Shown piece after piece: positions 25,453 to 34,577 of a DNA stretch of 64,000 bases. The notes below the pieces were generated by a model. The model was not told where the DNA came from, ran no database searches, and worked only from the letters and a program-made list of their open reading frames with translations. The stretch is taken from assembly GCA_035948315.1 (NCBI GenBank), contig DASZJG010000002.1:1-64000 (forward strand), read 5' to 3'. The stretch comes from CAJCJE01 sp035948315. GTDB lineage: Bacteria > Actinomycetota > Actinomycetes > Mycobacteriales > Pseudonocardiaceae. Made by a program: the position numbers and the translations under genes. The number at the start of each line of letters is the position of its first letter. Positions within the stretch are counted from its first letter, which is position 1.

Positions 25453-28400
25453 TTGACAGCTGGGGAGGAATTGCCCGCCGACTTCGGCGTCCTCGGCCCA
25501 CTCTCGGCCGAGGTCGCCGGGTCGCCGGTACCTCTCCAGTCGGCCAAGACCCGAGTCGTGCTGGCCAGCCTCCTCCTGCGCCCGAACCGCACCGTGTCCA
25601 TCGAAGAACTCGTCGACCGGCTCTGGGACAACGACCCGCCCAGCGGCGCCCGCAACGCCACCCAGTCCTACGTCATGCGCCTACGCAAAGCCCTCGGCAG
25701 CGCCGGTTCGCTGATCAGCACCCAACCAGCCGGCTATCTGATCGAGGCGCCGGCCGACGCCGTGGACCTCGGCCGCTTCCGCGCCAGGATCGCCGCCGCC
25801 GACAAGGCCCGAACCCAGGCACAACCAGAGGACGAAGCCCGCGAACTACGCGAAGCTCTCGCCCTCTGGCGCGGCGCACCACTCTCCGACGTCCCCTCCG
25901 AACTCCTCCACGTCCAAGAAGTCCAGCGACTCGCCGAAGAACGACTCAGCGCACTCGAACGGCTCATGGACGTCGAACTCTCCCTCGACCGCCACGCCGA
26001 GATCATCGGCGAACTCTACGCACTCACCGAGGAAAACCGGCTCCGCGAACGGTTCTGGGGCCAACTCATGCTCGCCCTCTACCGAGCCGACCGACAAGCC
26101 GACGCACTGACCGTCTACCGCAAGGTCTCCACCATCCTGCGCGAAGAACTCGGCATCGACCCCGGCGAAGGCTTACGCGAGCTGCACCAGCAGATCCTCG
26201 GCAGCGGCGACGGCAAGCGGGCGCCTCGGGTGGCCGCGCCGCAACCGCGCAGGGCCAAGCCACCGACCGCGGCCACCTGGACGGCGCCGTTCCAGCTACC
26301 CGCGGGCGTGCCCGACTTCGTCGGCCGGGAATACCTCGTCGCCCGCATCCGCGAACTCACCATCGGACGGACCGAGGACGACCACGCCGTACCGATCGTC
26401 GTCCTCTCCGGACCTCCCGGCGCCGGTAAAACCGCACTAGCCGTCCACGCCGCACACCAACTCAGACGCGACTTCCCAGACGGCGCACTCTGGGTCAACC
26501 TACGTGGCTACTCCACCAGCCCACCACTCGCCGCAACCGACGCGCTCGCCCGGTTCCTACGAGCGTTGGGTGTCGCCGTCGAGCACATCCCGCACGAGGT
26601 CGACGAACAAAGCGCCCTACTCCGCACCCTCCTCGCCGGCCGCAAAGTCATCATGGTTCTCGACAACGCCGCCAGCCCCGAACACGTACGCCCACTACTC
26701 CCCGCCGAATCCGGCTGCGCCGTCCTGATCACCAGCCGCAACAACCTACCCGGCCTCACCGCACTCAACGGCGCGCGCCGTCTTCCGGTCGAGATCATCT
26801 CGCCGTCGGAGGCGACGACGCTGATCAGCAAGATCATCGGCGCCGACCGAGTCGCCGCGGAAACCGAAGCGGCCAAGGAACTCGCCGCCACCTGCGGCTT
26901 TCTGCCGTTGAGCCTGCGCATCGCCGCCACCAACCTCGCCATGACCGGCGGACTGAGCGTTGCCGACTACGTCAAGGAACTGCGCTCCGGCAGTCGCCTC
27001 GACGCCATGAAGATCGAGGGCGACGACCAAGCCGCCGTCCGGCTCGCCTTCGACCTTTCCTACAGCACACTCAAACCCACCCTGTCCCACTTCTTCCGAA
27101 TGTTGAGTCTGATCCCCGGCGCCGACTTCGACTGGCGCGGCGCGGCCGCCGTTGCCGGCACCGACCCGGCTCAGACCCAGCGCATGCTCGGCGCGTTGGT
27201 CTCCGCCAACCTGATCAGTGAAATCGGCTCCGGCCGCTATGCCTTCCACGACCTGATCAACGAATTCGCCACCGAACGCGCACAGGAACAGGAAACCGCG
27301 GAAGAACGGCATCAGGCCCGCGAGCGGCTGTTCGGGTTCTACCTGCGCTGGGCCAACTCCGCGTCACTGTTCGTCTACGTGGACGCGCACGCGGTCGCCC
27401 TGCCGGACATCGCGCTGTCCGAACCCGAACCGGAATGGGCCAACGCTGACGCGGCGATGGCCTGGCTGGAAACAGAAGCCGAAAACCTCGTCGCCATGAC
27501 CTGCGTGACACCAACCGACTGCCTGCCGGTCTGGGCTCTGGCCGACGCCATCGCCACCTACCTCTACCGCGGCCGGTACGACTCCATCTGGAAATCCGCG
27601 TTCACCGCTGCGTTGGCAGCGGCGGACGGGTTCGGCAGCGCGGAGGCGCAGGCGTCCGCGCACCGCGGCCTCGGCCGCCTGCACTACCAACACACCGACT
27701 ACGAAGCCGCCGAGCAGCACCTGACCCGAGCCGTCGAGCTGTATCGGCAGGCGAACGATCCGGTCAATCAGGCGCGCGCACTCAATACCCTCGCCGCCAT
27801 CGCGGTGAACCGCGCCCGGTTCCAGGACGCCGTCGAGTACACCAACGACTGCCTGCGACTGGTGGAGGTCGAGAGCGATCCGGCCGGGCGCCACCGCTAC
27901 CTGTTCAACAAGGGCATGCAGCGGATCCATTTCGGCCAGGTCGTCGAGGGCACGGCGGCGATCAGTGAAGCGATGCTGGAACCGAGCTACAAGGTCATCA
28001 GGGCCATGGGTCTTGGCGCATTCGGGCTACGCGACCTGTGGGCGGGCGATCTCGGTTCGGCCCTGCGCCATTTCGAACAGATGCTCACCGAATCGTCGGA
28101 CGCGCGCCACGCCATCGGCCTGGTGGAAGCCGAGAGCAACATCGCGAACACCGCACTGATCGCCGGCTTCCCTGAACTGGCAACGGCACTGGCCGAGCAT
28201 GCTCTGCACACCGCGCAACAGGCCGAATGGGCCTGGGCCATGATCGGCGCGCTGGTGCTACTCGGCAACGCGGCCCTGGCACTCGACGATCTCGCCGCCG
28301 CCGAAGACCACTTCACGCAGGCGAGGAAGGCGGCCGGCACGGCCGGGAACTACTGGGACGCCTCGATCATTCGGGGCACCTCCGCGATCCTGCGGCTCTC

Positions 28401-28755
28401 CGACCGGCCGGCCGAAGCGGCCGAACTGGCCGCGACCGGACTCAAGGCCGAGCTGCCGCGCGAACGATCCGAGGTACACACCGAACTGGCCGCCGCGCTG
28501 CTCGCGACGGGCGATCATCAGGGCGCGATCGAGCACGCGCGCCAAGCCTGGTCGATCGCCGAGCAATACGGTTACCGCCTGTACCAGATCGACGCGCTGC
28601 ACATGCTGGCCGACGCCTGCGAAGCAGCGGGTGATGAGGCTGCCGCAGCGGACACGCGAACCCGCGCCACCGCGCTGACCGAACCCATGCCGGCCGAGAT
28701 CGGGCCGACGCTGCGCAGGCTGGTCGCCGAGCTCGAATCGTCCGAAGAGGACTGA
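25453..28755 (+). CDS. SARP-family regulator with NB-ARC and TPR domains (RiPP locus 2)
   Basis: A 1100-residue paralogue of the locus-1 regulator with the same order: winged helix (about 8-95), BTAD (105-250), NB-ARC (285-600; GPPGAGKT, KVIMVLDNA) and TPRs (650-1085). The start is the TTG at 25453 because the 19 bases around the ribosome binding site and start match locus 1; a GTG at 25405 would add an unrelated basic stretch. Leucine 241 is encoded by TTA (26173-26175), the rare codon that makes genes bldA-dependent in Streptomyces; locus 1 uses CTC there. Protein identity is very high through NB-ARC and falls in the TPR half. Codons between about 25840 and 26780 favour A in third position, unlike the flanks. 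It ends one base from the YcaO stop on the other strand. Confidence 0.93.
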   Translation: MTAGEELPADFGVLGPLSAEVAGSPVPLQSAKTRVVLASLLLRPNRTVSIEELVDRLWDNDPPSGARNATQSYVMRLRKALGSAGSLISTQPAGYLIEAPADAVDLGRFRARIAAADKARTQAQPEDEARELREALALWRGAPLSDVPSELLHVQEVQRLAEERLSALERLMDVELSLDRHAEIIGELYALTEENRLRERFWGQLMLALYRADRQADALTVYRKVSTILREELGIDPGEGLRELHQQILGSGDGKRAPRVAAPQPRRAKPPTAATWTAPFQLPAGVPDFVGREYLVARIRELTIGRTEDDHAVPIVVLSGPPGAGKTALAVHAAHQLRRDFPDGALWVNLRGYSTSPPLAATDALARFLRALGVAVEHIPHEVDEQSALLRTLLAGRKVIMVLDNAASPEHVRPLLPAESGCAVLITSRNNLPGLTALNGARRLPVEIISPSEATTLISKIIGADRVAAETEAAKELAATCGFLPLSLRIAATNLAMTGGLSVADYVKELRSGSRLDAMKIEGDDQAAVRLAFDLSYSTLKPTLSHFFRMLSLIPGADFDWRGAAAVAGTDPAQTQRMLGALVSANLISEIGSGRYAFHDLINEFATERAQEQETAEERHQARERLFGFYLRWANSASLFVYVDAHAVALPDIALSEPEPEWANADAAMAWLETEAENLVAMTCVTPTDCLPVWALADAIATYLYRGRYDSIWKSAFTAALAAADGFGSAEAQASAHRGLGRLHYQHTDYEAAEQHLTRAVELYRQANDPVNQARALNTLAAIAVNRARFQDAVEYTNDCLRLVEVESDPAGRHRYLFNKGMQRIHFGQVVEGTAAISEAMLEPSYKVIRAMGLGAFGLRDLWAGDLGSALRHFEQMLTESSDARHAIGLVEAESNIANTALIAGFPELATALAEHALHTAQQAEWAWAMIGALVLLGNAALALDDLAAAEDHFTQARKAAGTAGNYWDASIIRGTSAILRLSDRPAEAAELAATGLKAELPRERSEVHTELAAALLATGDHQGAIEHARQAWSIAEQYGYRLYQIDALHMLADACEAAGDEAAAADTRTRATALTEPMPAEIGPTLRRLVAELESSEED

Positions 28756-28756
28756 A

Positions 28757-29890
28757 TCACCGCACCGCGTGGATCCGGTTCACGTCGATGACGGCATCTG
28801 GCGCGATAACCTTCACCACGGCGAATTCCTCAGTGGTCGACAGGTCGACGCATAGCGGCTCGACCCCGGTCACCTCGGTCGTCCGCGCACACACCCAGGA
28901 CAGTTCGTCCGCAAGGTCGTCGAACGAACCGGGACCGACGTTCGCCGCCTCGCTCCACGGAATCACCACGCCGTTGACCGGCGGCGGCTCCTCGGTGCTG
29001 CCCCGCACGAAGTGGTAGATCGGGGCAAGGTCGTCCCGACTGCCCGCAATCATGGTCAGTCTGCTTTGGACAGCTTCGGTCACCGCACGCGACACCGCGA
29101 CGCCCGCGTCGAGGTGCGCACCCCAGCCGAGGCAGATCACCGGGAATTCCGGGCTCCAGACGGTCGCGCCGAAACACGGCACGTCGAACCGGCTCGGCAC
29201 CCGAGTGATCCGCAACGTCGCCCCCGCGTCGGTGATCCGCCGGATCAGTTCGACACAACTCGGATCGGTGACCGACGCGAGCTCGACGTACTCGACGGGC
29301 GGGCCGCTGATCCGCCGACTGACCGCATCGCGTTCGATCACCTCGTACAGCGCGTGCAGACTCGCCTCCTGGTGGCTGTTGCCGGACGCGAGGCCATTGG
29401 TGCTCCAGGAAAGTCCCGGCGGCAACCAGGTCCGTTGGTCCCTCGGCACGGTCACGATCCCGGCCGGCACCGGCACGGTCGAGCCGGTGGCCAGGCCGAT
29501 CGCGTCCACCCAGTCCAGCGGGGTGCCGGCGGTGACCAGCAGGTCCGGACCGGAGGCACACTGTTCGATCCGGTAGGGCAGGTCCAGATCGCGGGCTGGC
29601 GCGTGCCGGTGGGACAGCGGTGGGTGATTGAACTCCGTGTGCCAGAACTCGATCGACTCCATCGCTCCGGAGATCTTGGCCAGCAACAACGTCTGGCCCT
29701 TGCCCTGCGACACCGACAGCGTGCGCGCCATCGGCCGCACGGCCATGGCCACCGGCACACCCAGCACATCCAGCCCGGTGACATCCGCAACCCGGGTCAC
29801 CCCGTAGTTCGGCAGCAGCGGCTCGATCAGCTCCCAAGTCTGTTCGGGCAGCCGAACTCGGTGCGTTCCAGCGCGAAAAACCTTGTCCAC
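28757..29890 (-). CDS. YcaO cyclodehydratase-like enzyme (RiPP locus 2)
   Basis: A 377-residue paralogue of the locus-1 YcaO with the same ATP-binding boxes (SGAMESIEFWH, EASLHALYEVIERDAV, SRAVTEAVQSR with GSRDD). The start is a GTG at 29890, seven bases after the TfuA stop. The N-terminal 90 residues are nearly identical to the paralogue, whereas the middle (about 95-160) and the C-terminus vary, which may reflect tuning to a different core peptide. It should be an ATP-dependent backbone-activating enzyme acting with TfuA on the 38-residue precursor. Confidence 0.93.
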   Translation of the reverse strand: MDKVFRAGTHRVRLPEQTWELIEPLLPNYGVTRVADVTGLDVLGVPVAMAVRPMARTLSVSQGKGQTLLLAKISGAMESIEFWHTEFNHPPLSHRHAPARDLDLPYRIEQCASGPDLLVTAGTPLDWVDAIGLATGSTVPVPAGIVTVPRDQRTWLPPGLSWSTNGLASGNSHQEASLHALYEVIERDAVSRRISGPPVEYVELASVTDPSCVELIRRITDAGATLRITRVPSRFDVPCFGATVWSPEFPVICLGWGAHLDAGVAVSRAVTEAVQSRLTMIAGSRDDLAPIYHFVRGSTEEPPPVNGVVIPWSEAANVGPGSFDDLADELSWVCARTTEVTGVEPLCVDLSTTEEFAVVKVIAPDAVIDVNRIHAVR

Positions 29891-29897
29891 CAGGGCA

Positions 29898-31238
29898 TCA
29901 CCTCGCAGCGGTCAGAAACGACTTGTGCAGGTAGAACATGCGGGCCGCGTCGAGGGCCGCGTCGACCGACTCGAAGCCGCGGTCGCGGGCCGCAGCCAGC
30001 ATCGTGGCCGCATCCGGGTCCTCGATCCGCCAGACCTGCGCGACATGCGCGTGCAGCGTGGCGAGTTTCAAATGGTCGACCGTTCGTTTGTCGCCCCACG
30101 AGGCAACCTCGGCGTTGACCACCGTTGCCTCGGCGACCATCCGCCGCGCCGTTTCGTCCTCGGCCAGGTCGGGCTGGTCGTCGAGGAGATCGCGGGTGGG
30201 GCTCGGCGACCGGTGGGACCGGACCAGCACGCGTACCAGCAGGTCATCGGCGGACAGGTCGGCGATCTCGCGTTCGGTCAGCCAGTGCCGCAGCCGCTCC
30301 TCGGTCATCGCGGTCGAGTCCAGACCGCTCCGGGCGGCCACGGCGAGCGCCCGATCGACCAGGTCGGGCTCGACGACATCGGCGCCGGCAATACGACCCA
30401 GCGCGAATCGTGTCCAGCGATCCGGAAAATCATCGCGATAAAGCTGTTGATAGCGAAGCATCGCGCCATGACCGACCTCGATCTCGTCGATCGCCGAAAT
30501 CGAGAATTCCGACCGCCATTCATTCAGAAAGCGGTTACGCCATTCGCCCGAAGCCCACGATTCGACAAGATCTCGATCACCTCGCAATTCGCCATCGGCG
30601 ATCTTACGGAGCGTGTCGAGCGCGTCCGCGGCCTTGATATCCGTCGCGTCCTTGTGGGAATCAACGAATTCACGCAGTCGAACCAGGGCGGCAGCCAGGG
30701 AATCGTTGCCGTCGACCGCGCGTTCAATGGCCTGCCAAGATCTTTCCGTGTAGTTGATATCGCGCGCGACGCCGATGATCGACGCCCCGTCGACGTGATC
30801 GAGAACGCCCGACCGGGCGGCCAGGTCGACCGCGTGCCGGATCACCACGGTCGGGACGGTGAAGCTGCGGTAGTCGGGACCCGGCGTGTGCGCGACGGCA
30901 ACCTCCTCGTCGGCGTCCAGCACGCCGTCGCGGTACATCCGGTAGACGACGCCGTTGCCGATCATGCCGTATTCGACCAGTTCAGCGGCGCGCAACGCGC
31001 CCATACTCGCGCAGCCGATCACTACGACACCGCCTGCGAGCAGAGCCAGGATCTCCTTGTGCCGGACCGACGCGCTCTGGTGGTAGTAGCCATCGACGAT
31101 CACCACGACGTCGCCGCCGCCGAGATCGAGACGGAGCAGGTCGCCGTGCGCGACCGGCGGATGCACCACCGCGCCGGGCAGGATATGCGGTATATCCCGC
31201 CCGGCCAGCGTGGGGCCTACGAATACATGAGTAGCCAT
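29898..31238 (-). CDS. TfuA-like thioamidation partner protein (RiPP locus 2)
   Basis: A 446-residue TfuA-family protein with the motifs FVGPT, DGYYHQSASVRHKEILALL, GCASMGALRAAEL, YGMIGNGVVYRMY and DADEEVAVAH in the N-terminal 120 residues, and the same long helical C-terminal extension as its paralogue. It is read 21 bp after the precursor stop and is followed by YcaO. The shared extension, absent from compact TfuA proteins, is conserved at DEIEVG and YQQLYRDDFPDRW; its role is unknown. Acts in the cytosol with YcaO. Confidence 0.92.
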   Translation of the reverse strand: MATHVFVGPTLAGRDIPHILPGAVVHPPVAHGDLLRLDLGGGDVVVIVDGYYHQSASVRHKEILALLAGGVVVIGCASMGALRAAELVEYGMIGNGVVYRMYRDGVLDADEEVAVAHTPGPDYRSFTVPTVVIRHAVDLAARSGVLDHVDGASIIGVARDINYTERSWQAIERAVDGNDSLAAALVRLREFVDSHKDATDIKAADALDTLRKIADGELRGDRDLVESWASGEWRNRFLNEWRSEFSISAIDEIEVGHGAMLRYQQLYRDDFPDRWTRFALGRIAGADVVEPDLVDRALAVAARSGLDSTAMTEERLRHWLTEREIADLSADDLLVRVLVRSHRSPSPTRDLLDDQPDLAEDETARRMVAEATVVNAEVASWGDKRTVDHLKLATLHAHVAQVWRIEDPDAATMLAAARDRGFESVDAALDAARMFYLHKSFLTAAR

Positions 31239-31259
31239 TCCCCAGTCAGGTTTCCAGGT

Positions 31260-31376
31260 TTAGTTGTTGCCCAGCATGCTGTTGCCGGTGCCACTCCCGG
31301 TGAGCCAGTCTTCGAATGCGTCGGCCTTGGCCACGTTTTCCTTGGCAGCCTGAATACGCTCGATGATCTCGTTCAT
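31260..31376 (-). CDS. Predicted thioamitide-type RiPP precursor peptide 2 (38 aa)
   Basis: A small gene starting at the ATG at 31376 with GAGGAG eight bases upstream. It shares 16 of the first 27 residues with precursor 1 in a gap-free alignment (M1, E3, I5-E6-R7, A10-A11-K12-E13, A16, A18, F21, D23-W24-L25, G27), and positions 2, 4, 8 and 22 are conservative changes. The tail after G27 is SGTGNSMLGNN and shares nothing with the other tail. Three glycines are candidate thioamide positions by analogy with thioglycine in McrA. No cysteine is present. The peptide leads the operon precursor-TfuA-YcaO. Confidence 0.88.
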   Translation of the reverse strand: MNEIIERIQAAKENVAKADAFEDWLTGSGTGNSMLGNN

Positions 31377-31640
31377 GCGAGTATCTCCTCACAAAATCTG
31401 TTTTGAACCAGTATCCGGTGACTACCCGATATTTCGGGCAGAGGCGGGTACAACCCCAGTAGTAGGCAGGCTTGCGGACGGCAAGCGGCCAATGGTTGAA
31501 CGGCCAATGGTTGAAAAGAAATTTGCGATGAAGTGTGTCCCCAGTCCGCCGCGCCGACCAACACCTCCCGTTGCCGAGACTCCCCACACACAAGGTACTG
31601 GGAAACCATGACGTACGGGAACCCTTTTGCCGAAGCCCAT
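31377..31640 (-). promoter_or_regulatory. Upstream control region of precursor 2, conserved in locus 1
   Basis: Carries the same four blocks as locus 1 in order: GCGGGTACAACCCCAGTA (31444-31461), TTTGCGATGAA (31522-31532), CCAACACCTCCC (31558-31569) and CGGGAACCC (31616-31624). Beyond it, 31645-31700 is unusually AT-rich for this genome and may hold the promoter. No gene is evident between 31377 and 31960; small frames here have no ribosome binding site. Confidence 0.6.
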
Positions 31641-31891
31641 AGCAGCAAACGTAGGATGTCACAAATAGCATTATTCAAATAAATGATACAAATCGTACGT
31701 AAGTCAGCCCGGGGACATGCCGACCGTAGACCATTGACCACTGTGGGCAATCGAAACGAGCCGCCGACGGCGTGCAATCGATCGCACCAGCGAACCAACG
31801 TCCACGGAAAGTCGATTGGCGCTCAATCCAAGTCCAGCGAACAACCAATAGGCGAGCCCCCGCCGGCAGGGGTGGCTTGCCCCGGAAGCGG

Positions 31892-31925
31892 TCAGGCCCT
31901 CCCCGGATGCCCGGGAAGGGCCTGA
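31892..31925 (-). terminator. Hairpin beside the tRNA-Thr fragment
   Basis: TCAGGCCCT pairs with AGGGCCTGA (9 bp) and CCCGG with CCGGG inside it. A related but weaker structure lies beside the intact tRNA-Thr at 36083-36112, so this is probably the original tRNA terminator separated from its gene by the islet. Confidence 0.65.
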
Positions 31926-31954
31926 TCGGCGACGAGCCGCCTAAGGGAATCGAA
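31912..31954 (-). repeat. Duplicated tRNA-Thr 3' end (candidate att site)
   Basis: 43 bases matching 36100-36142 with two mismatches. Positions 31935-31954 are the last 20 nt of the tRNA-Thr gene (discriminator, acceptor strand and the start of the T arm); the rest of the tRNA is absent. Integrases that target tRNA 3' ends leave exactly such a copy at the far end of an island. Confidence 0.78.
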
Positions 31955-31960
31955 GTCGTG

Positions 31961-33250
31961 CTAATGCAGGTCCGACAGGAGCTTCGTGAGTTCGGCTTCC
32001 TGCTGTGCTGGGGCCATCGGCGGGTTGGAGTGGTCGATACCGAACGTCTGGAGGACAGCGTCCATCTGCTGGTCGATGTAGGTCCAGCCGGTCTCATCCA
32101 ACGGCTCAAGGCTCGCCTGGTCGGCATCCCACAGGTTGCGAAGCGCCCGTGCCTTGGCATGCGCGTCGGATACGTTCCCGGACTGAGCGTCGGCCAGTGC
32201 CGTCGAGGCGAGCGTCTTGAGAGCGGAGATCTCGGCTGGCGGGAACTTGGAGGTCGCCGTGGTGCCGGGTACAGGCTGAACCGGTGCTGTGGCGGGAGCG
32301 TCATTCTCGGGCGCGGGGCCCGCGTGCGGTTGGACGTGCGCCCAGGACAGCAGGGCCGCGGTGGCGACGGCGAGTAGCACGAATCCGCCCAGGGCGATCC
32401 GCTCCCTCGCGCGCGCCGTGGTGACGCCCGGCTGGTGAGTGGCCTGGTACGTCTCGATCACGTCGGAGCGCGCCAGCGAGAGATAGAGGACGGTGGCAAG
32501 GATGAGCCCCAGGAAGATCAGACTGGTGGTGAACGTGCCGAGACCAAGGCCGACAGGGTCTCCGGGGTTCTGGGCAACCTTCGGCGAGGCCAGCCAGTCG
32601 CCGATGTTCGCGCCCAGCGGGCGGGTCAGGATGTAGGCGAGCCAGAACGACAGGACAGGGTTGGCTCCGAAACGCCGCAACAGCGCGATCGCGACGATCA
32701 AGCCCAGCGGGAGCAGCACCGAGACGCCTGGCGACCACCCGGTCAGCTCCAGCGTCCAATCGCCGGTCGCGGTGCCCAGCGCGAAGGTGACCAGGACAGT
32801 GAGCCAGTAGAAGGATTCCCGTGGAAGTGTCGTGACCGAATGGATCGACAGCGTGCGCTCGCGCAGCCACCAAACCCCGAAGACTACGACCAGGAGGGCT
32901 GAGAACACCGAGGTGCTGACCCATAGTGGAACGTTGGCCTGGTCGGTGAGGATGTCTGTGTAGAGCGTTCCGGTGACACTGACCACCACGACGGTGAGCC
33001 AGTATGGGAACGGGCTGTAGCGCTTCATCCGCAACTGGTTGCCCAGGACCACTACGAACACGGCGGTGAAGATCCAGGCGGTGTTGACCAGGCCGACCCC
33101 GAGTTGGGTGTTGATCCAGTCGGCGAAACTCTCGCCGACCGTGGTGCACAGGATCTTGATGACCCAGAACCAGATCGTGATCTCGGGGACCTTGCTCAAC
33201 CGTGCCGGGCCTGCGGCCCGATATCGCAGCCGCACTGTTGTCTCCGTCAT
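31961..33250 (-). CDS. COG4705-like integral membrane protein
   Basis: 429 residues with about 10-12 hydrophobic segments. Two related halves start with KVPEITIWFWVIKILCTTVGESFADW and ESFYWLTVLVTFALGTATGDW, the hallmark of the uncharacterised COG4705 membrane family. A soluble C-terminal domain of roughly 110 residues (after a Pro/Ala linker at about 320-345) is helical and acidic. No function is established. The ATG at 33250 opens the conserved region; longer frames upstream are unsupported. It follows the two-component system on the same strand with a 67-bp gap and is a plausible target or partner of it. Confidence 0.8.
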   Translation of the reverse strand: MTETTVRLRYRAAGPARLSKVPEITIWFWVIKILCTTVGESFADWINTQLGVGLVNTAWIFTAVFVVVLGNQLRMKRYSPFPYWLTVVVVSVTGTLYTDILTDQANVPLWVSTSVFSALLVVVFGVWWLRERTLSIHSVTTLPRESFYWLTVLVTFALGTATGDWTLELTGWSPGVSVLLPLGLIVAIALLRRFGANPVLSFWLAYILTRPLGANIGDWLASPKVAQNPGDPVGLGLGTFTTSLIFLGLILATVLYLSLARSDVIETYQATHQPGVTTARARERIALGGFVLLAVATAALLSWAHVQPHAGPAPENDAPATAPVQPVPGTTATSKFPPAEISALKTLASTALADAQSGNVSDAHAKARALRNLWDADQASLEPLDETGWTYIDQQMDAVLQTFGIDHSNPPMAPAQQEAELTKLLSDLH

Positions 33251-33317
33251 GGGGACATGCTCTCCCGGCGTTTCTGCACGCAATCTGACTACGTGGGTCG
33301 ACGCGGTCACTGACCGC

Positions 33318-34577
33318 TCACTGGCGCGGGAGCAGCACCTGCACGTGCCCACGCCCGTCCGCGACGGCGCGCAGATCCAGCCCGGTGGCCATCGCGATCC
33401 GGCGGGCGACCGCCAGGCCAAGCCCGTGTCCGTCGCCGCTGGTATTTCCCCGCTCGAATACCCGCTCCGTCTCCTGCGGCGCGAAACCCGGTCCGTCGTC
33501 GAGCACATGGACCGCGACGACATCATCCTCGAGGTCTGCGGCGATCCACACGGTCGAGCGCGCGTGTCGGGCGGCGTTGTCGAGCAGGGGCGACAACACC
33601 GACATCACGGCTTCCGTGGGGACCGCGACCGCGACATCGGCCGGAGCGATGATCTCCACGGCATGGCCCTCGGCGGCCAGCCGCAGCGCCGACGCGAGAT
33701 CGCAGGCCGCGCCCTCACCCAGCCGTGACCGTGCGGCGTCGAGAATCGCGGTAACCGCCATGCTTAGCCGATCGACCTCGGTGAGAACGCGCTCGGGCTC
33801 GACCTGATGACCTGTCAGTTCCGCGAGCTGCGTCTCGGCGCGCAGCACGCTCAACGGGGTACGGAGTTCATGGGCGATCTCATCGGTCAGGCGTCGCTCG
33901 TCCGCGAGCGCGTGGGCGACACGGTCGAGAAGCCGGTCAAACGTCTGTGCCAGTTCACCGAACTCATTTCGCGGCGAACCCAGAGCGAACCGCCGGTCCG
34001 ACGATTGATTGCTCCAGTCGTCGGCGAGGGCAGACATTCGACGAACCACCGACAATGCACGGCGCACCACCACGTCAGCGATCAGCCCTGCCAGAACAAT
34101 CGCGAGGCCGCCGAGCACCAGCAACGCCAACAGGCTCAGCCGTTCGGACGCCGCGTACGGAGCCAGGTCGACCATGACGACCACGGTCACCTGATGGCCG
34201 GTCGCGGGCACGGGCTGTGCATAGAGCAGATAGTGGGCGGTCTGCGTGAACACGTCATGAGTCGCCGTCGACAGCCTGGCGGCGTCACCGGCGACCTCGG
34301 GCGGAATGCTGCCGTCAACCAGATGCCCGTCCGCGTACGCCCAGGCCACGGCGTCGAACCGATCCTCGCCGGCCCCCTCCGTCAGCCTGACCTGGCCATC
34401 ACTCACGACCACGGTAGCGGCGACCGCGTCGGCTCTCGTCCGCGCCAAGGCTTGCGTCTGGTCGTCGGTCGCATGGTTCAACAAGATGCCCGTCAGCAGC
34501 AGCGACAACGCCACCACCAGCACCGCTGTCAGGGCTGAGAGTCCGACCATGCGGCCCCGGAAACTGGTCAGTCCCAC
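33318..34577 (-). CDS. Sensor histidine kinase
   Basis: A 419-residue membrane kinase: first helix (VGLSALTAVLVVALSLLLTGI), a periplasmic sensor of about 100 residues, second helix (LSLLALLVLGGLAIVLAGL), HAMP linker, HisKA with the phosphorylated histidine in DEIAHELRTPLSV, and an ATPase domain with N box (LLDNAARHA), G1 (DDGPGF) and G2 (GHGLGLAVARRIA). It phosphorylates the adjacent response regulator. The start is the GTG at 34577 overlapping the end of the regulator gene by 10 bases, so the two are coupled. The signal is unknown. Confidence 0.92.
   Translation of the reverse strand: MGLTSFRGRMVGLSALTAVLVVALSLLLTGILLNHATDDQTQALARTRADAVAATVVVSDGQVRLTEGAGEDRFDAVAWAYADGHLVDGSIPPEVAGDAARLSTATHDVFTQTAHYLLYAQPVPATGHQVTVVVMVDLAPYAASERLSLLALLVLGGLAIVLAGLIADVVVRRALSVVRRMSALADDWSNQSSDRRFALGSPRNEFGELAQTFDRLLDRVAHALADERRLTDEIAHELRTPLSVLRAETQLAELTGHQVEPERVLTEVDRLSMAVTAILDAARSRLGEGAACDLASALRLAAEGHAVEIIAPADVAVAVPTEAVMSVLSPLLDNAARHARSTVWIAADLEDDVVAVHVLDDGPGFAPQETERVFERGNTSGDGHGLGLAVARRIAMATGLDLRAVADGRGHVQVLLPRQ

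Noticed and set aside
31683..31925. Plus-strand frame in the gap right of RiPP locus 2 as an extra small gene
   Set aside because: No ribosome binding site, and it runs into the tRNA-Thr fragment and its hairpin.
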